Shown in pieces: positions 9,406 through 16,890 of a DNA stretch of 64,000 bases. The notes beneath the pieces were generated by a model. The model searched no databases, had not been told where the DNA came from, and was given only the letters and a program-made list of their open reading frames with translations. The translations under genes and the position numbers were made by a program. This stretch comes from Variovorax paradoxus (GTDB lineage: Bacteria > Pseudomonadota > Gammaproteobacteria > Burkholderiales > Burkholderiaceae_C): the NCBI RefSeq assembly GCF_018614955.1, contig NZ_JAGGNV010000001.1, forward strand, positions 124,001 through 188,000, in the 5' to 3' direction. The first letter of the stretch is position 1, and every line of letters starts with the position of its first letter.

Positions 9406-9440
9406 TGTCCTGAATTGGACAGGTGGTAAGGCCAATTCAG
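9406..9440. promoter_or_regulatory. Candidate GntR/FadR-type operator in the divergent promoter
   Basis: Two overlapping dyads lie between the regulator and the first SDR gene. TGTCC-N6-GGACA at 9406-9421 is a perfect 5-bp inverted repeat of the spacing typical for FCD regulators. CTGAATTGG at 9410-9418 is repeated inverted as CCAATTCAG at 9432-9440, with centres two helical turns apart. Assignment to the adjacent regulator is an inference from position. Confidence 0.55.
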
Positions 9441-9530
9441 AATACGATCCGAAGCGCGATGCAGCCATCGGGCCAAACCCTGAACGCCTGCATCGCTTCC
9501 TTTTGTGACCAGACCCGACGAGGACATCCC

Positions 9531-10265
9531 ATGAGACTGAAGGGCAAGACCGCGCTCGTGACCGCGGCCGGGCAGGGCATCGGCCATGCCAGCGCACTCG
9601 CACTCGCCGCCGAGGGCGCACAGGTCTTCGCGACCGACGTCAACGAGGCGCTGCTCGCGCGCTACGCGGGCGTCGCCAATATCCGGGCCGCGAAGCTCGA
9701 CGTGCTCGACAAGGCCGCCATCGAGGCCTTCACCAAGACCCTGCCCGCGCTCGACATCCTGTTCAACTGCGCGGGCGTGGTGCACAACGGCGCCGCGCTG
9801 CAGGCCAGCGACGACGACCTGGACTTCGCCTTCCGCCTCAACGTGCGCGCCCAGTTGTGGCTCATCCAGGCCGTGCTGCCCGGCATGCTGGCCGCGGGCC
9901 GCGGCAGCATCATCAACATGGCCAGCGTGTGCTCGAGCATCAAGGGCCTGCCCAACCGCTGCGTCTACGGCACCACCAAGGCCGCGGTGTTGGGCCTCAC
10001 CAAGAGCGTCGCGGCCGACTATGTGGGGCAGGGCATCCGCTGCAATGCGGTGTGCCCGGGCACGGTCGACACGCCTTCGCTGGGCGAGCGCATCAATGCC
10101 AACGCCGACCCGGTCGAGGCGCGCCGTGCCTTCATCGCGCGCCAGCCCATGGGGCGGCTCGCGCAGGCCGAGGAGATCGCGCCCTTGGTGGTGTTCCTCG
10201 CCAGCGACGAATCGCAGTTCGTCACCGGCCAGGCCTACGCGGCCGACGGCGGCATCACCATATGA
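9531..10265 (+). CDS. SDR-family dehydrogenase, 2-keto-3-deoxy-L-fuconate dehydrogenase-like
   Basis: This 244-residue classical short-chain dehydrogenase has the cofactor motif TAAGQGIG near residue 11, D-x-N at 37 (NAD-type), NCAG near 83 and the catalytic Ser...YGTTK around residues 130-150. The N-terminal pattern and overall sequence resemble 2-keto-3-deoxy-L-fuconate/rhamnonate 4-dehydrogenases of non-phosphorylating deoxysugar pathways. These oxidise the C4 hydroxyl to give a 2,4-diketo acid. Its stop overlaps the next SDR start (ATGA). The pairing with a dehydratase and a FAH hydrolase supports that role, though other sugar-acid substrates are possible. Confidence 0.82.
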   Translation: MRLKGKTALVTAAGQGIGHASALALAAEGAQVFATDVNEALLARYAGVANIRAAKLDVLDKAAIEAFTKTLPALDILFNCAGVVHNGAALQASDDDLDFAFRLNVRAQLWLIQAVLPGMLAAGRGSIINMASVCSSIKGLPNRCVYGTTKAAVLGLTKSVAADYVGQGIRCNAVCPGTVDTPSLGERINANADPVEARRAFIARQPMGRLAQAEEIAPLVVFLASDESQFVTGQAYAADGGITI

Positions 10266-11008
10266 ACCAGCTCGACTTCGCCGGCCGGCACGCGGTCGTC
10301 ACCGGCGGCGCAACGGGCTTGGGCTACGGCATCGCGCAGCGGCTCATCGCCTCCGGCGGCAGCGTGACCTTGTGGGACCGCGACAGCGAAGCGGTCACCA
10401 AGGCCGCCTGGGCGCTCGGCGCCAAGGCCTTCGCGCTCACGGTCGACGTGTCGCAGCAGCTCTCGGTGGCGAAGGCCGTGGCGGCCACGCTGGCGCAGGC
10501 GGAGCGCATCGACGCGCTGGTCAACAGCGCCGGCATCACCGGGCCCAACACCAAGCTCTGGGACTATCCGGTGGATGCATGGCGGCAGGTGATGGAGGTC
10601 AACATCAACGGCGTTTTCCTCTGCTGCCGCCAGGTCGTGCCGCAGATGCGCAGGCAGGGCTATGGCCGCATCGTCAACATCGCCTCGGTCGCCGGCAAGG
10701 AGGGCAATCCCAACGCCAGCGCCTACAGCGCGAGCAAGGCGGCCGTGATCGCGCTCACCAAGTCGCTCGGCAAGGAGCTGGCCGACACCGGCATCCGCGT
10801 CAACTGCGTGACGCCGGCCGCGGTGAAGACCGCGATCTTCGAGCAGATGTCGCTCGAGCACATCGCCTTCATGCTCTCGAAGATCCCGATGGGCCGCTTC
10901 GGCACGGTGGAGGAGATCGCCGCCATGGTGAGCTGGCTTTGCACCGAAGATTGCTCCTTTTCCACCGGCGCCGTATTCGACCTGTCGGGCGGCCGCTCCA
11001 CCTACTGA
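10262..11008 (+). CDS. SDR-family NAD(P)-dependent oxidoreductase
   Basis: This 248-residue classical SDR has TGGATGLGYG near residue 15, NSAG near 88, and Ser plus YSASK near residue 155 as the catalytic set. It starts inside the stop codon of the preceding SDR and ends 26 bp before the FAH-family gene, forming a three-gene plus-strand operon. The context suggests it oxidises a sugar or a pathway intermediate, for example the aldose-to-lactone step, but sequence alone does not decide this. Confidence 0.85.
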   Translation: MNQLDFAGRHAVVTGGATGLGYGIAQRLIASGGSVTLWDRDSEAVTKAAWALGAKAFALTVDVSQQLSVAKAVAATLAQAERIDALVNSAGITGPNTKLWDYPVDAWRQVMEVNINGVFLCCRQVVPQMRRQGYGRIVNIASVAGKEGNPNASAYSASKAAVIALTKSLGKELADTGIRVNCVTPAAVKTAIFEQMSLEHIAFMLSKIPMGRFGTVEEIAAMVSWLCTEDCSFSTGAVFDLSGGRSTY

Positions 11009-11034
11009 ACTCTCAAGAAAGAAGAAAGGCACAC

Positions 11035-11889
11035 ATGAAACTCGTTCGCTACGGCAACCCTGGCAAGGAGAAGCCCGGCCTCATCGACGACAAGGGTCTG
11101 TTGCGCGACCTGAGCGCGGTGGTCGAAGACATCGGCCCCAAGCAATTGGGCGATGCCGCGCTCGCCAAGCTGCGCAAGCTGAAGACCGACAAGCTGCCTC
11201 TGGTCAAGGGCAAGCCGCGCTACGGCAGCCCGGTGGCCGATGTGGGCAAGTTCATCGCCATCGGCCTCAACTACGCCGACCATGCGGCCGAGTCTGGCCT
11301 GCCGATCCCGGCCGAGCCGGTGGTCTTCATGAAGGCCACCAGCTGCATTCAGGGCCCGAACGATCCGGTCATGCTGCCCAAGAACTCGGTCAAGAGCGAC
11401 TGGGAGGTGGAGCTCGGCGTGGTGATCGGCGCCCAGGCGCGCTACGTCTCGCAGAAGAGCGCACTCGACTACGTGGCCGGCTACTGCGTCATCAACGACG
11501 TGAGCGAACGCGAATACCAGATCGAGCGCGGCGGCACCTGGGACAAGGGCAAGGGCTGCGACACCTTCGGCCCCCTCGGCCCCTGGCTGGTGACGCGCGA
11601 CGAGGTGCCCAACCCGCAGAAGCTTTCGATGTGGCTGGACCTCAACGGCAAGCGCATGCAGACCGGCAACACCAGGACCATGATCTTCAACATCGCCAAG
11701 ATCGTGAGCTACGTGAGCCAGTTCATGACGCTCGTGCCCGGCGACGTCATCACCACCGGCACGCCGCCCGGCGTCGGCCTCGGCATGAAGCCGCCGCTCT
11801 ATCTGAAGAAGGGCGACGTGATGACGCTGGGCATCGAGGGGCTCGGCGAGCAGCGGCAGGAAGTGGTGGGGTTCAAGCTGCTGTCCTGA
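11035..11889 (+). CDS. Fumarylacetoacetate hydrolase-family protein (2,4-diketo-3-deoxy acid hydrolase-like)
   Basis: This 284-residue FAH-family protein has the metal-binding core: IGLNYADHAAE near residue 79, the acidic pair in SDWEVELGVVIG near 121 and NDVSEREYQ near 155, followed by GDVITTGTPPGVG near 240. FAH enzymes cleave C-C bonds of diketo acids. Next to a 2-keto-3-deoxy-fuconate-type dehydrogenase the expected reaction is cleavage of a 2,4-diketo-3-deoxy acid to pyruvate plus a hydroxy acid. A purine-rich AAGAAAGG element lies just upstream of the start. Confidence 0.87.
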   Translation: MKLVRYGNPGKEKPGLIDDKGLLRDLSAVVEDIGPKQLGDAALAKLRKLKTDKLPLVKGKPRYGSPVADVGKFIAIGLNYADHAAESGLPIPAEPVVFMKATSCIQGPNDPVMLPKNSVKSDWEVELGVVIGAQARYVSQKSALDYVAGYCVINDVSEREYQIERGGTWDKGKGCDTFGPLGPWLVTRDEVPNPQKLSMWLDLNGKRMQTGNTRTMIFNIAKIVSYVSQFMTLVPGDVITTGTPPGVGLGMKPPLYLKKGDVMTLGIEGLGEQRQEVVGFKLLS

Positions 11890-12026
11890 TCGGGCGCGCC
11901 GGCAGTGCCGCGCGAGGTTCGGACTACATGGAGTGTGGGTCGACGCCGAGGTTGAAGGACAGGGAGGCCGCGAACATGGGCCCTCGTCCCTTCGTTCAAT
12001 CACCTCGCTCAACCAGGAGCAACTCC

Positions 12027-12944
12027 ATGTTCTCTCACAACAAGCGCCTTCAATACACCCTGCGTGTCGACTCGACCAACCCGGGCCTTGCCAACCTGAT
12101 GCTGGAACAGTTCGGCGGCCCGCAGGGCGAGCTGGCCGCCGCCTGCCGCTACTTCACCCAGGCCATCGCCGAAGACGATCCGGGCCGCAAGGACATGCTG
12201 TTCGACATCGCGACCGAGGAACTGAGCCACCTCGAGGTGATCGGCACGATGGTGGCGATGCTCAACAAGGGGGCCAAGGGCCGGCTGGCCGAGGGCGTCG
12301 ATGCCGAAGCGGATGCGTACCGCACCATCACCGGCGCGGGCAACGACAGCCACCTGACCCAGGTTCTCTACGGCGGAGGGCCGGCGCTGGTGAACTCCGC
12401 GGGCGTGCCCTGGACGGCCGCCTACATTGACAGCATCGGCGAACCGACGGCCGACCTGCGCTCGAACATCGCGGCCGAGGCGCGCGCCAAGATCGTCTAT
12501 GAACGCCTGATCAACCTGACCGACGATCCGGGCGTCAAGGAGGCGCTGGGCTTCCTGATGACGCGCGAGATCGCGCACCAGAAGTCCTTCGAGAAGGCGC
12601 TCTATGCGATCACCCCGAACTTCCCGCCGGGCAAGCTGCCCGGGATGCCGGAGTTCACCAAGGTGTACTTCGACATGTCCAAGGGCGGCGAGGTGCGGGG
12701 GCCGTGGAACCAGGGTCCTCAATGGGAATTCGTGAGCGATCCGGACGAGCAGATGGCGGTCGACGGGGGAAGCGGCGAGCCCACGGTCGCGCTCGATCCC
12801 GACGAGCAGTCGGCCGTCGACGCCATGGCGCTTCGGACCGCCTCCGATCCGGCAAGCGACCCGCAAACCGGCGCCGAGCTGGGGATGGCGGAAGACGCGG
12901 TGCTGGACGAGGTGACGACGCAATTGAACAAGCCCAAGCCGTGA
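12027..12944 (+). CDS. Manganese catalase
   Basis: This 305-residue four-helix-bundle catalase disproportionates hydrogen peroxide at a dinuclear Mn site. All five expected ligands are visible: E35 (GELAAA), E65 and H68 (ATEELSHLE), E151 (AEARAK) and H184 (REIAHQK). A CAGGAG ribosome-binding site precedes ATG 12027. After the catalytic bundle there is an acidic tail of about 70 residues in which DPDEQ-x-AVD occurs twice. It heads the stress cluster with a ZIP metal transporter, a hemerythrin and response regulators nearby; Mn supply by the ZIP protein is an attractive but unproven link. Confidence 0.93.
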   Translation: MFSHNKRLQYTLRVDSTNPGLANLMLEQFGGPQGELAAACRYFTQAIAEDDPGRKDMLFDIATEELSHLEVIGTMVAMLNKGAKGRLAEGVDAEADAYRTITGAGNDSHLTQVLYGGGPALVNSAGVPWTAAYIDSIGEPTADLRSNIAAEARAKIVYERLINLTDDPGVKEALGFLMTREIAHQKSFEKALYAITPNFPPGKLPGMPEFTKVYFDMSKGGEVRGPWNQGPQWEFVSDPDEQMAVDGGSGEPTVALDPDEQSAVDAMALRTASDPASDPQTGAELGMAEDAVLDEVTTQLNKPKP

Positions 12945-12972
12945 TGCCGGATTCCGGCAGCAGGAGTACTTC

Positions 12973-13317
12973 ATGACCCGTCGAAGCGCAAACTTCCGTC
13001 GGGGCTTCGCTGCGCTTGCGCTCGCATTCGCCGTCGGCCCCGCGATGGCCCAGCCCACTGGAAACCCCAAGGGGACCGCAGCGCCCGCAGCGGAGGGGAG
13101 TTCTTCCAAGTCGCCCGCGACCCGCAATCGGGCGGCGCAGCAGGAGGACCGCCGTTCGGACAGCGGCACGAAGCAGGACTCTCGCACGGTGCGCAGCGGC
13201 AATCTGCGCACGCCCGGGAGCGGGACTTCGGGCGGCCTGTCCGGGCGGCATCCGGGTGATGGCTCGGCGACCGGCACGACGCAGCCCAACCAGGCGCCGC
13301 CCGCCACCAAGCCCTAG
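12973..13317 (+). CDS. Small exported protein of low complexity, function unknown
   Basis: This 114-residue protein has an N-terminal signal peptide (RRGFAALALAFAVGPAMAQ, cleavage near residue 27). The mature part is disordered, rich in Ser, Gly, Thr, Pro and charged residues, with no recognisable domain. It follows the Mn catalase by 28 bp with its own AGGAG site, so co-expression is likely. Its last four bases overlap the stop codon of the convergent response-regulator gene. I do not recognise a family. Confidence 0.65.
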   Translation: MTRRSANFRRGFAALALAFAVGPAMAQPTGNPKGTAAPAAEGSSSKSPATRNRAAQQEDRRSDSGTKQDSRTVRSGNLRTPGSGTSGGLSGRHPGDGSATGTTQPNQAPPATKP

Positions 13318-13724
13318 GCTCGAGCAGGGTCGCCGCCGAGTTGCGCGGCCCGCGCCAGCGCTTCCTGGAGCTGATCGATCGAGTAGGGCTTGCGCAGCCA
13401 GATGCCGTGCCGCGGCATCGGGTCCGGCGCGGGCTGTCCCGTGGCGAAGATGACCGGCAGGTCGCAGCGCGCCTCGAGCTTCTCGGCCAGATCCCTCCCC
13501 GACAGTCCGGGCAAGCCCACGTCCGCGATCAGAAGGTCGAAGGCGCCTTCTAGAAAACGGTGGAGCGCGAGTTCCGCGCTCCTGACGCCGGTGGCCCAGT
13601 GCCCGAGCGCCCGAAGCAGTTCGATCGTCACCGTGAGGGTGTCGGGATCGTCTTCGACGACGAGGATGCGCAGCCTCGGTGGCGCCTTCGGCGGCGGCGT
13701 ATCGGCGGAGATTCCATCAGGCAT
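13314..13724 (-). CDS. Stand-alone response regulator receiver domain protein
   Basis: This 136-residue protein consists of a single receiver domain: acidic pair in VVEDDPD near residue 25, phospho-acceptor D68 in LIADVGLPG, Thr in FATGQ near 95 and the conserved Lys in LRKPY at 112. There is no output domain, so it probably works by protein-protein contact or as part of a phosphorelay, CheY-like. No histidine kinase is encoded nearby. About 15 N-terminal residues are Pro-rich. It is convergent with the small exported protein gene. Confidence 0.87.
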   Translation of the reverse strand: MPDGISADTPPPKAPPRLRILVVEDDPDTLTVTIELLRALGHWATGVRSAELALHRFLEGAFDLLIADVGLPGLSGRDLAEKLEARCDLPVIFATGQPAPDPMPRHGIWLRKPYSIDQLQEALARAAQLGGDPARA

Positions 13725-13734
13725 GGGTCGAACG

Positions 13735-14643
13735 TCAACCGAGTGCGGTATCGAGAAGCATCATGACCACGTAGCCCAGCATCAGGCCTCCGGTTGCATA
13801 GGCTTCATGCCCCATGCGATGCGACTCGGGAATGATCTCGTGACTGATCACGAAGAGCATGGCGCCCGCGGCCATCGCCAGGCCCCAGGGCAGGAGCCCG
13901 GCCGAAAGACCGATGAGGGCGGCGCCGAATACCGCGGCCACGGGCTCGACCAGGCCGGACAGCGCACCGAGGCCGGCCGATGCAAGCCGCCCGTGGCCCA
14001 CGCTGCGCAGCGCAAGCGCCACCACCATGCCTTCCGGGACGTCCTGGATCGAGATGCCCGTGGTGAGGGCCACGGCGCCGACCGGATCGGTGCCCGCGAA
14101 GGCCACGCCGATCGCCAGGCCTTCCGGCAGGTTGTGCAGCACGATGGCGAGGACGAACAGCCAGACGCGCTTGAGCGCGCGCGCCTGCGGCCCTTCGGCG
14201 CCCTTGACGAAGTGCTCATGCGGAACCGCACGGTCGATGGCGAACAGCAGCAACGCGCCGAGCAGGATGGCGGTGCCGACGATTCCTCCGGCGCCCCAGT
14301 TGTTCGCCCCCTGGGCCTTGGCGGCCGCCAGTGCCGGGATGACCAGCGAGAACGAGCTGGCGGCCAGCATGACGCCGGCGCCGAAGCCGAGCAGGGTGTC
14401 GTAGCTGCGTTGCGAGAGCCGCTGAGAGAACAGAACCGGCAGCGTCCCGAGCGCCGTGGCGAAGGCCGCCACCAGGCCGCCGAGCAAGGCCCCCTTCATG
14501 CGCGGATCGTTGCCGGCCATTCCTTCAAAGGCCTGGTGCGAAACGACGATCGCCCCCGCCAGCACGATGGCGATACCGATCCAGCGCCGAACCGACAACT
14601 CCCGGCGTGGACCGACGCGCAGGGAAGAAGCATTCGCTGTCAT
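13735..14643 (-). CDS. ZIP-family divalent metal transporter
   Basis: This 302-residue inner-membrane protein has about eight hydrophobic segments and the ZIP signatures HNLPEGLAIG and DVPEGMVVALAL in helices 4 and 5, which form the metal site, plus HEIIPES near the end. ZIP proteins import Zn, Mn or Fe. ATG 14643 has a GGAG site 8 bases upstream. An in-frame upstream start would add 18 non-membrane residues and is less likely. It ends 10 bp before the response-regulator gene on the same strand. Confidence 0.9.
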   Translation of the reverse strand: MTANASSLRVGPRRELSVRRWIGIAIVLAGAIVVSHQAFEGMAGNDPRMKGALLGGLVAAFATALGTLPVLFSQRLSQRSYDTLLGFGAGVMLAASSFSLVIPALAAAKAQGANNWGAGGIVGTAILLGALLLFAIDRAVPHEHFVKGAEGPQARALKRVWLFVLAIVLHNLPEGLAIGVAFAGTDPVGAVALTTGISIQDVPEGMVVALALRSVGHGRLASAGLGALSGLVEPVAAVFGAALIGLSAGLLPWGLAMAAGAMLFVISHEIIPESHRMGHEAYATGGLMLGYVVMMLLDTALG

Positions 14644-14707
14644 CGGGCCCTCCAGGGAGCGAAAAAAGGCGGTGGCCGGGACCACCGCCAAACCCACACG
14701 AAGATTG

Positions 14708-15205
14708 CTATGCCGTCGCGCCGGTCAGCTCGGCCATCAGCTCTTCCTTGCGCGCTTCGAGCTGCTCGCGCATGGCGACCAGGTCGAGCCCCCGTGCGGC
14801 GCGCGCCTTCACGAAGATCTGGGTGCGCTCTTCCTTGACGTGGTGATCGATGTACTCGCCGAGCACTGTGACCTTGGCGTCGAACTTGTCGTCGATGTCG
14901 GTGGCTTCCTGGATCTGGGCAATCAGGTCCTTGGCGCTGGCGTGCTCGACTTCCGCTTCATCGAGCAGATCGCTTTCCTTGATCGCGTCGCGCAGGCCGG
15001 GATAGAAGATCTCTTCCTCGATCTGCGCGTGGACGGTCAGCTCCATGCAGATCTCATTGGCAAGGTCGCGCTTCTTCTGCGAGCTGCTCGCCGCCTTGGA
15101 CTGGGTGAGCTCCTCGTAGGCCTTGAACAACTTCTTGACGTTGCGGTGATCGGTGTCGAGCAGGCTGCAGGCGTCGCGCTCTGCGCGCTTGGTGGTGGTG
15201 GGCAT
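14708..15205 (-). CDS. Hemerythrin HHE cation-binding domain protein
   Basis: This 165-residue all-helical protein carries the hemerythrin ligand pattern: H in DTDHRN near residue 20, HAQIEEEIFYP near 60, HASAKD near 88 and HHVKEE near 120. Such proteins bind a di-iron centre and have been linked to oxygen or nitric-oxide sensing and iron handling. It lies 64 bp upstream of the ZIP transporter gene on the same strand and probably shares its transcript, consistent with a stress or metal function. Confidence 0.88.
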   Translation of the reverse strand: MPTTTKRAERDACSLLDTDHRNVKKLFKAYEELTQSKAASSSQKKRDLANEICMELTVHAQIEEEIFYPGLRDAIKESDLLDEAEVEHASAKDLIAQIQEATDIDDKFDAKVTVLGEYIDHHVKEERTQIFVKARAARGLDLVAMREQLEARKEELMAELTGATA

Positions 15206-15265
15206 CGTGGGCTCCAGGGCAATAAGTTTGGGGATCTGGAGAGTGCGATGCGTGCCTGCCCGTCT

Positions 15266-15337
15266 ACGTAGGATTTCGTCGCATGCCCCTGGCGGTCAAG
15301 CCTCGCCCGTATGTCTTATGACGTAGGGGTGCGTAGG
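15266..15337. promoter_or_regulatory. Repeated ACGTAGG-like motifs in the divergent promoter
   Basis: The 224-bp space between the hemerythrin and LuxR-type regulator genes holds ACGTAGG at 15266-15272 and 15321-15327 and GCGTAGG at 15331-15337; the first lies within the palindrome CTACGTAG (15264-15271). This arrangement is typical of a binding region for a FixJ/NarL-type regulator, and the adjacent one is the obvious candidate, but that is inferred. Confidence 0.35.
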
Positions 15338-15429
15338 CGATGGCGGCGAAGATCTCGATCGTCCTACTCGCGCACGGTGCCGGTGATCGTTAGATCCACC
15401 CCATGGCCGAGCCTTCAAGGAGCGCAGCG

Positions 15430-16059
15430 ATGATCAGAATCGGAATCGTCGACGACCACGCCATCGTGCGTCTGGGCCTGCGCGAGTTCTTCCATGAGCA
15501 GGAAGACCTGCAGGTCGTCGGGGAAGCTGCGGACGGGCGCGAAGCCATCGAGCTGGTGCGCCGGACGAAGGTCGACGTGCTGATGATGGATCTGAACATG
15601 CCGGGGCAAAGCGGCGTCGACGCCCTCATCAGGATCCGGGCGGCGGCACCCGAAGTCGCGATCCTGGTCTTCACCGCCTATCCGCAGGAGCAGTACGCGG
15701 CCATTCTTTTCCAGCTCGGCGCGGGCGGCTTTCTCGGCAAGGAATGCGATCCCATCGAGATCGTCCGGGCGATTCGCGAACTCGCGCTCGGGCGCCGCCA
15801 CGTCACCCCGGCCCTGGCCGCGTTGCTCGCGAATCGGCTGGAAGGCCGAGGCGAGGCGCCTCACAACCGGCTCTCGGAGCGCGAATTTCAAGTCTTTCTG
15901 AAACTCGCCGGCGGGATGAGGCCGTCCGCCATTGCACCCGATCTATCGCTGTCGGCCAAGACCGTCAGCAGCTACAGGGGGCGCGTCATGGCGAAGCTGC
16001 GCCTGTCGTCCACCAGCGATCTCACCTACTACGCGTTGAAGCATCAGTTGCTGAGTTGA
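15430..16059 (+). CDS. NarL/FixJ-type response regulator
   Basis: This 209-residue two-domain regulator has receiver residues DD at 8-9, phospho-acceptor D54 (MMDLNMPG), T82 (FTAYP) and K104. A LuxR-type helix-turn-helix at about 142-205 begins LSEREFQVF and includes SLSAKTVSSYRGRVMAKL. The start at 15430 was chosen over an in-frame ATG 27 bases upstream because AAGGAG lies 7 bases before it. It is transcribed divergently from the hemerythrin gene. No partner kinase is in the window. Confidence 0.92.
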   Translation: MIRIGIVDDHAIVRLGLREFFHEQEDLQVVGEAADGREAIELVRRTKVDVLMMDLNMPGQSGVDALIRIRAAAPEVAILVFTAYPQEQYAAILFQLGAGGFLGKECDPIEIVRAIRELALGRRHVTPALAALLANRLEGRGEAPHNRLSEREFQVFLKLAGGMRPSAIAPDLSLSAKTVSSYRGRVMAKLRLSSTSDLTYYALKHQLLS

Positions 16060-16097
16060 ATCGGCGAGCGGCCCGATAACCTTCATTGGCCGTGGGT

Positions 16098-16147
16098 CTT
16101 TGGACGGCGCGGGTCCAAAGGACTGCAAAATAGAACGACCGTTCGTT
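16098..16147. promoter_or_regulatory. Two dyads upstream of the tetR gene, including a TetR-type operator
   Basis: GAACG-AC-CGTTC at 16133-16144 is a perfect inverted repeat within the longer AACGACCGTTCGTT and has the look of a TetR-family operator, 17 bp before the tetR ATG. Upstream, CTTTGGAC at 16098-16105 is repeated inverted as GTCCAAAG at 16113-16120 around a 7-base loop. The second dyad lacks a T-run, so it is not a normal intrinsic terminator. Autoregulation is inferred. Confidence 0.5.
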
Positions 16148-16160
16148 TTATTCGAAGTCC

Positions 16161-16838
16161 ATGCCCACAGCCCCTTCCAAGACCGCCCGTGCGCCCCAGA
16201 AAGGCCAGCAGACCAAGGCCGTCATCGTCGATGCGGCACTGAACCTGGCGGCGCAGATCGGGCTCGAGGGCCTGTCGATCGGCGCGCTGGCCGAGGTCAC
16301 GGGCATGAGCAAGTCGGGCGTGTTCGCGCACTTCGGCTCGCGCGAGGAACTGCAGATCTCGGTGGTGCGCGAGTACCACACGCGCTTCGAGCAGGAAGTC
16401 TTCTACACCGCCCTGCAGGCGCCGCGCGGCCTGCCGCGGCTGCGCGCGCTGTTTGCCAACTGGATGAAGCGCACCTCGGCCGAGATCGACTCGGGCTGCA
16501 TCTACATCAGCGGCGCGGTCGAGTTCGACGACCGGCCCGGCCCGGTGCGCGATGCGCTGGCCGAGTCGGTGAACATCTGGCTCGCGGCCATGCTGCGCGC
16601 CGTGATGCAGGCCCAGGAAGAAGGGCATCTGCACGCCGATGCCGATGCGAAGCAGATCTCCTTCGAGATCCACGCGCTGATCCTGGCGCTGCACTACGAG
16701 GCGCGCTTCCTGCGCTCGCCCGATTCGCTCTCGCGCGCCAACGCGGGCTTCGACAACATCCTTGCGCGCTGCGCCACGCCGGAGGCCCTGGCCGGCGACA
16801 CCGCGCCGTCTGCGCGCCGGCTCAAGACCGTGCGCTGA
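16161..16838 (+). CDS. TetR-family transcriptional regulator
   Basis: This 225-residue protein has an N-terminal TetR helix-turn-helix (AVIVDAALNLAAQIGLEGLS, MSKSGVFAHFGSREEL, residues 20-68) and a helical C-terminal ligand domain (GCIYISGAVEFDDRPGPVRD). It sits immediately upstream of the acyl-CoA dehydrogenase that opens a fatty-acid beta-oxidation cluster. Regulation in response to acyl-CoA, as for PsrA or FadR-like repressors, is the likely role by context. The candidate operator is at 16133-16144. Confidence 0.9.
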   Translation: MPTAPSKTARAPQKGQQTKAVIVDAALNLAAQIGLEGLSIGALAEVTGMSKSGVFAHFGSREELQISVVREYHTRFEQEVFYTALQAPRGLPRLRALFANWMKRTSAEIDSGCIYISGAVEFDDRPGPVRDALAESVNIWLAAMLRAVMQAQEEGHLHADADAKQISFEIHALILALHYEARFLRSPDSLSRANAGFDNILARCATPEALAGDTAPSARRLKTVR

Positions 16839-16890
16839 ATCAGCCGCCCAACCGTTTTCCTTTCCCTTTTTCTTTCCCGGAGAGCTTTCC

